Assembly: GCF_000425465.1 (NCBI RefSeq)
Contig: NZ_AUDM01000011.1
Location: 1 to 64,000 of the forward strand
Direction of reading: 5' to 3'
DNA: 64,000 bases
Source of the DNA: Flavobacterium filum DSM 17961
Lineage (GTDB): Bacteria; Bacteroidota; Bacteroidia; Flavobacteriales; Flavobacteriaceae
The translations under genes were made by a program, and so were the position numbers. Positions 63,000-64,000 of this stretch are shown here, piece by piece. The notes below the pieces were generated by a model. The model saw nothing but the letters and a program-made list of their open reading frames with translations, had not been told where the DNA came from and made no database searches. Positions within the stretch are counted from its first letter, which is position 1. Each line of letters begins with the position of its first letter.

Positions 63000-64000
63000 A
63001 TGAAAAAAATCTACCTTTTAACAACATTATTTTTTTTACTTTTTTTCAAAAATTATGCTCAAAAAACTGAAAATCCTATAAATAATGAAAAAGTATCTTC
63101 AACAAGTTCCAAATCAATACAAAATCTCTCTTGTGTTGTAAATGGAATCAATATTACTACAACAGGCACTCAATTGGGAACATATAATACTCCTACTGTA
63201 GATAATAGTTGTCCTGTAAATGTTTCAACAACCACAGGTGTAATTGGCACAGGCACCTCTAACACTGGATGGATAAGATATACTTTCAGCTCACCTGTTT
63301 CGAGTGTTACTATTGGATACAGTTCTGTAAATAGTCATGATTCTGGATTAATATCAATAAATAATCCTAGTGGTGTTTTCCTTTCTAATCCTTGTGGTGT
63401 TTATATCACTGGGAATAATGTTATTACAGGTAACAATTTTGGTGATGAAACTTTATATGGTGATATAAACATAAGAGTATCGGCTGCAACTTTAGGTGCT
63501 ACTTTTACTCAAATTACCTTAACAAATATTAGTGGGTTAATTGGTAGTGGATGGGCAAGTGCAAATGCATGCAATTTTATAATTCATCCAACACAACCCA
63601 CATCTTTTTCTAATTGTCTTAAAATATATTTAGATAGTTTTTGTTATAATGCTACACAATCTCAAACTACTGCCCATTCTGTTTTTAACGGAACAATAAT
63701 TGATGAGTCCTGCTTTGGAATGCCATGTTTGATTAATGGTTTACCATGTTCGTCGTCTAATGTTATTCTAGAGTTAGAAGAACCATTACCTTTTGGTTGT
63801 ATTTTAAACCCTAATGGAACTGTAACTTTTCCACCTGGAACAATGCCTTTTTATCACGAGTTTAATTATAGACTCCGATCCATAGCCAATGGAGCCGCAT
63901 CTATTTATTACAGGGCTAGCATAAGAATACATAAAAAAGTTTTGCCAGCAAGTCCAACTATTTATATTGATGCTGATGGCCCTATAAATGGGGTATATTC
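63000..64000 (+). CDS. Secreted Thr/Ser/Cys-rich protein, N-terminal part
   Basis: The frame opens at the ATG at 63000 and is still open at the window end (333 complete codons seen). Signal peptide MKKIYLLTTLFFLLFFKNYAQ. The mature part is rich in Thr, Ser, Gly and Asn, with many spaced cysteines (LSCVVNG, VDNSCPVN, SNPCGVY, NACNF, FSNCLK, DSFCYN, DESCFGMPCL, LPCSS). The first 180 residues look like a beta-sandwich with a WIRYTFSS strand. Probably a surface or type IX-exported protein, but the C-terminal sorting domain would be outside the window. Not recognised. Confidence 0.75.
   Translation, partial: MKKIYLLTTLFFLLFFKNYAQKTENPINNEKVSSTSSKSIQNLSCVVNGINITTTGTQLGTYNTPTVDNSCPVNVSTTTGVIGTGTSNTGWIRYTFSSPVSSVTIGYSSVNSHDSGLISINNPSGVFLSNPCGVYITGNNVITGNNFGDETLYGDINIRVSAATLGATFTQITLTNISGLIGSGWASANACNFIIHPTQPTSFSNCLKIYLDSFCYNATQSQTTAHSVFNGTIIDESCFGMPCLINGLPCSSSNVILELEEPLPFGCILNPNGTVTFPPGTMPFYHEFNYRLRSIANGAASIYYRASIRIHKKVLPASPTIYIDADGPINGVY

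Overview
The window is chromosomal DNA of a member of the Flavobacteriaceae, most likely a Flavobacterium-type organism. It is AT-rich and has gldA of the gliding machinery, GLPGLI and DUF3857 secreted proteins, a methionine synthase split over two genes, CarboxypepD_reg-type outer membrane barrels, and many TAnnTTTG promoter boxes of the Bacteroidetes housekeeping sigma factor. No rRNA, tRNA, CRISPR array, complete insertion sequence or prophage was seen.

Layout. 1-5.9 kb: an FtsX/LolC-type permease, a NamZ-like lipoprotein, small PH-domain and YkgJ proteins, a methyltransferase, a TonB-like protein and queE. 5.9-20.6 kb: a HerA-type ATPase, kynurenine monooxygenase and kynureninase, a pair of photolyase/cryptochromes, penicillin acylase, a ureohydrolase and queA. 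20.7-32.2 kb: aroA in an operon with gdx and mazG, two DUF3857 proteins, and an rsgA-dtd operon split by an ATPase + TOPRIM-like gene pair that resembles a defence module. 32.3-36.4 kb: a Phe/Tyr operon (pheA, aminotransferase, tyrA, aroG-chorismate mutase) preceded by an aromatic leader peptide and attenuator. 36.5-46.1 kb: gldA, then the methionine block metH1-metH2-metF (minus strand) and metK (plus strand), which diverge from a region holding a SAM-I riboswitch for metH and a SAM-II riboswitch for metK. 46.1-51.3 kb: a GLPGLI/barrel pair and a deoxynucleoside kinase. 51.3-59.2 kb: beta-mannosidase, glycosylasparaginase and a GH20 hexosaminidase, a set that could dismantle the core of N-linked glycans. 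59.2-62.4 kb: membrane and soluble pyrophosphatases. 62.5-64 kb: a truncated outer-membrane gene tail, an XRE regulator and the start of a secreted protein that runs off the window.

Three layers of signal lie beyond the genes. First, RNA control of amino-acid synthesis: the attenuator and the two riboswitch classes. Second, a three-copy dispersed hairpin element with an invariant 18-base apex on a variable stem. Third, a genome-wide habit of short-period (6, 7 or 8 base) arrays, often exactly four units, each locus with its own unit. These sit mostly between genes, but four lie inside aroA and one inside the DASH cryptochrome. 28-base palindromes behave similarly, one of them read in frame within metH2.
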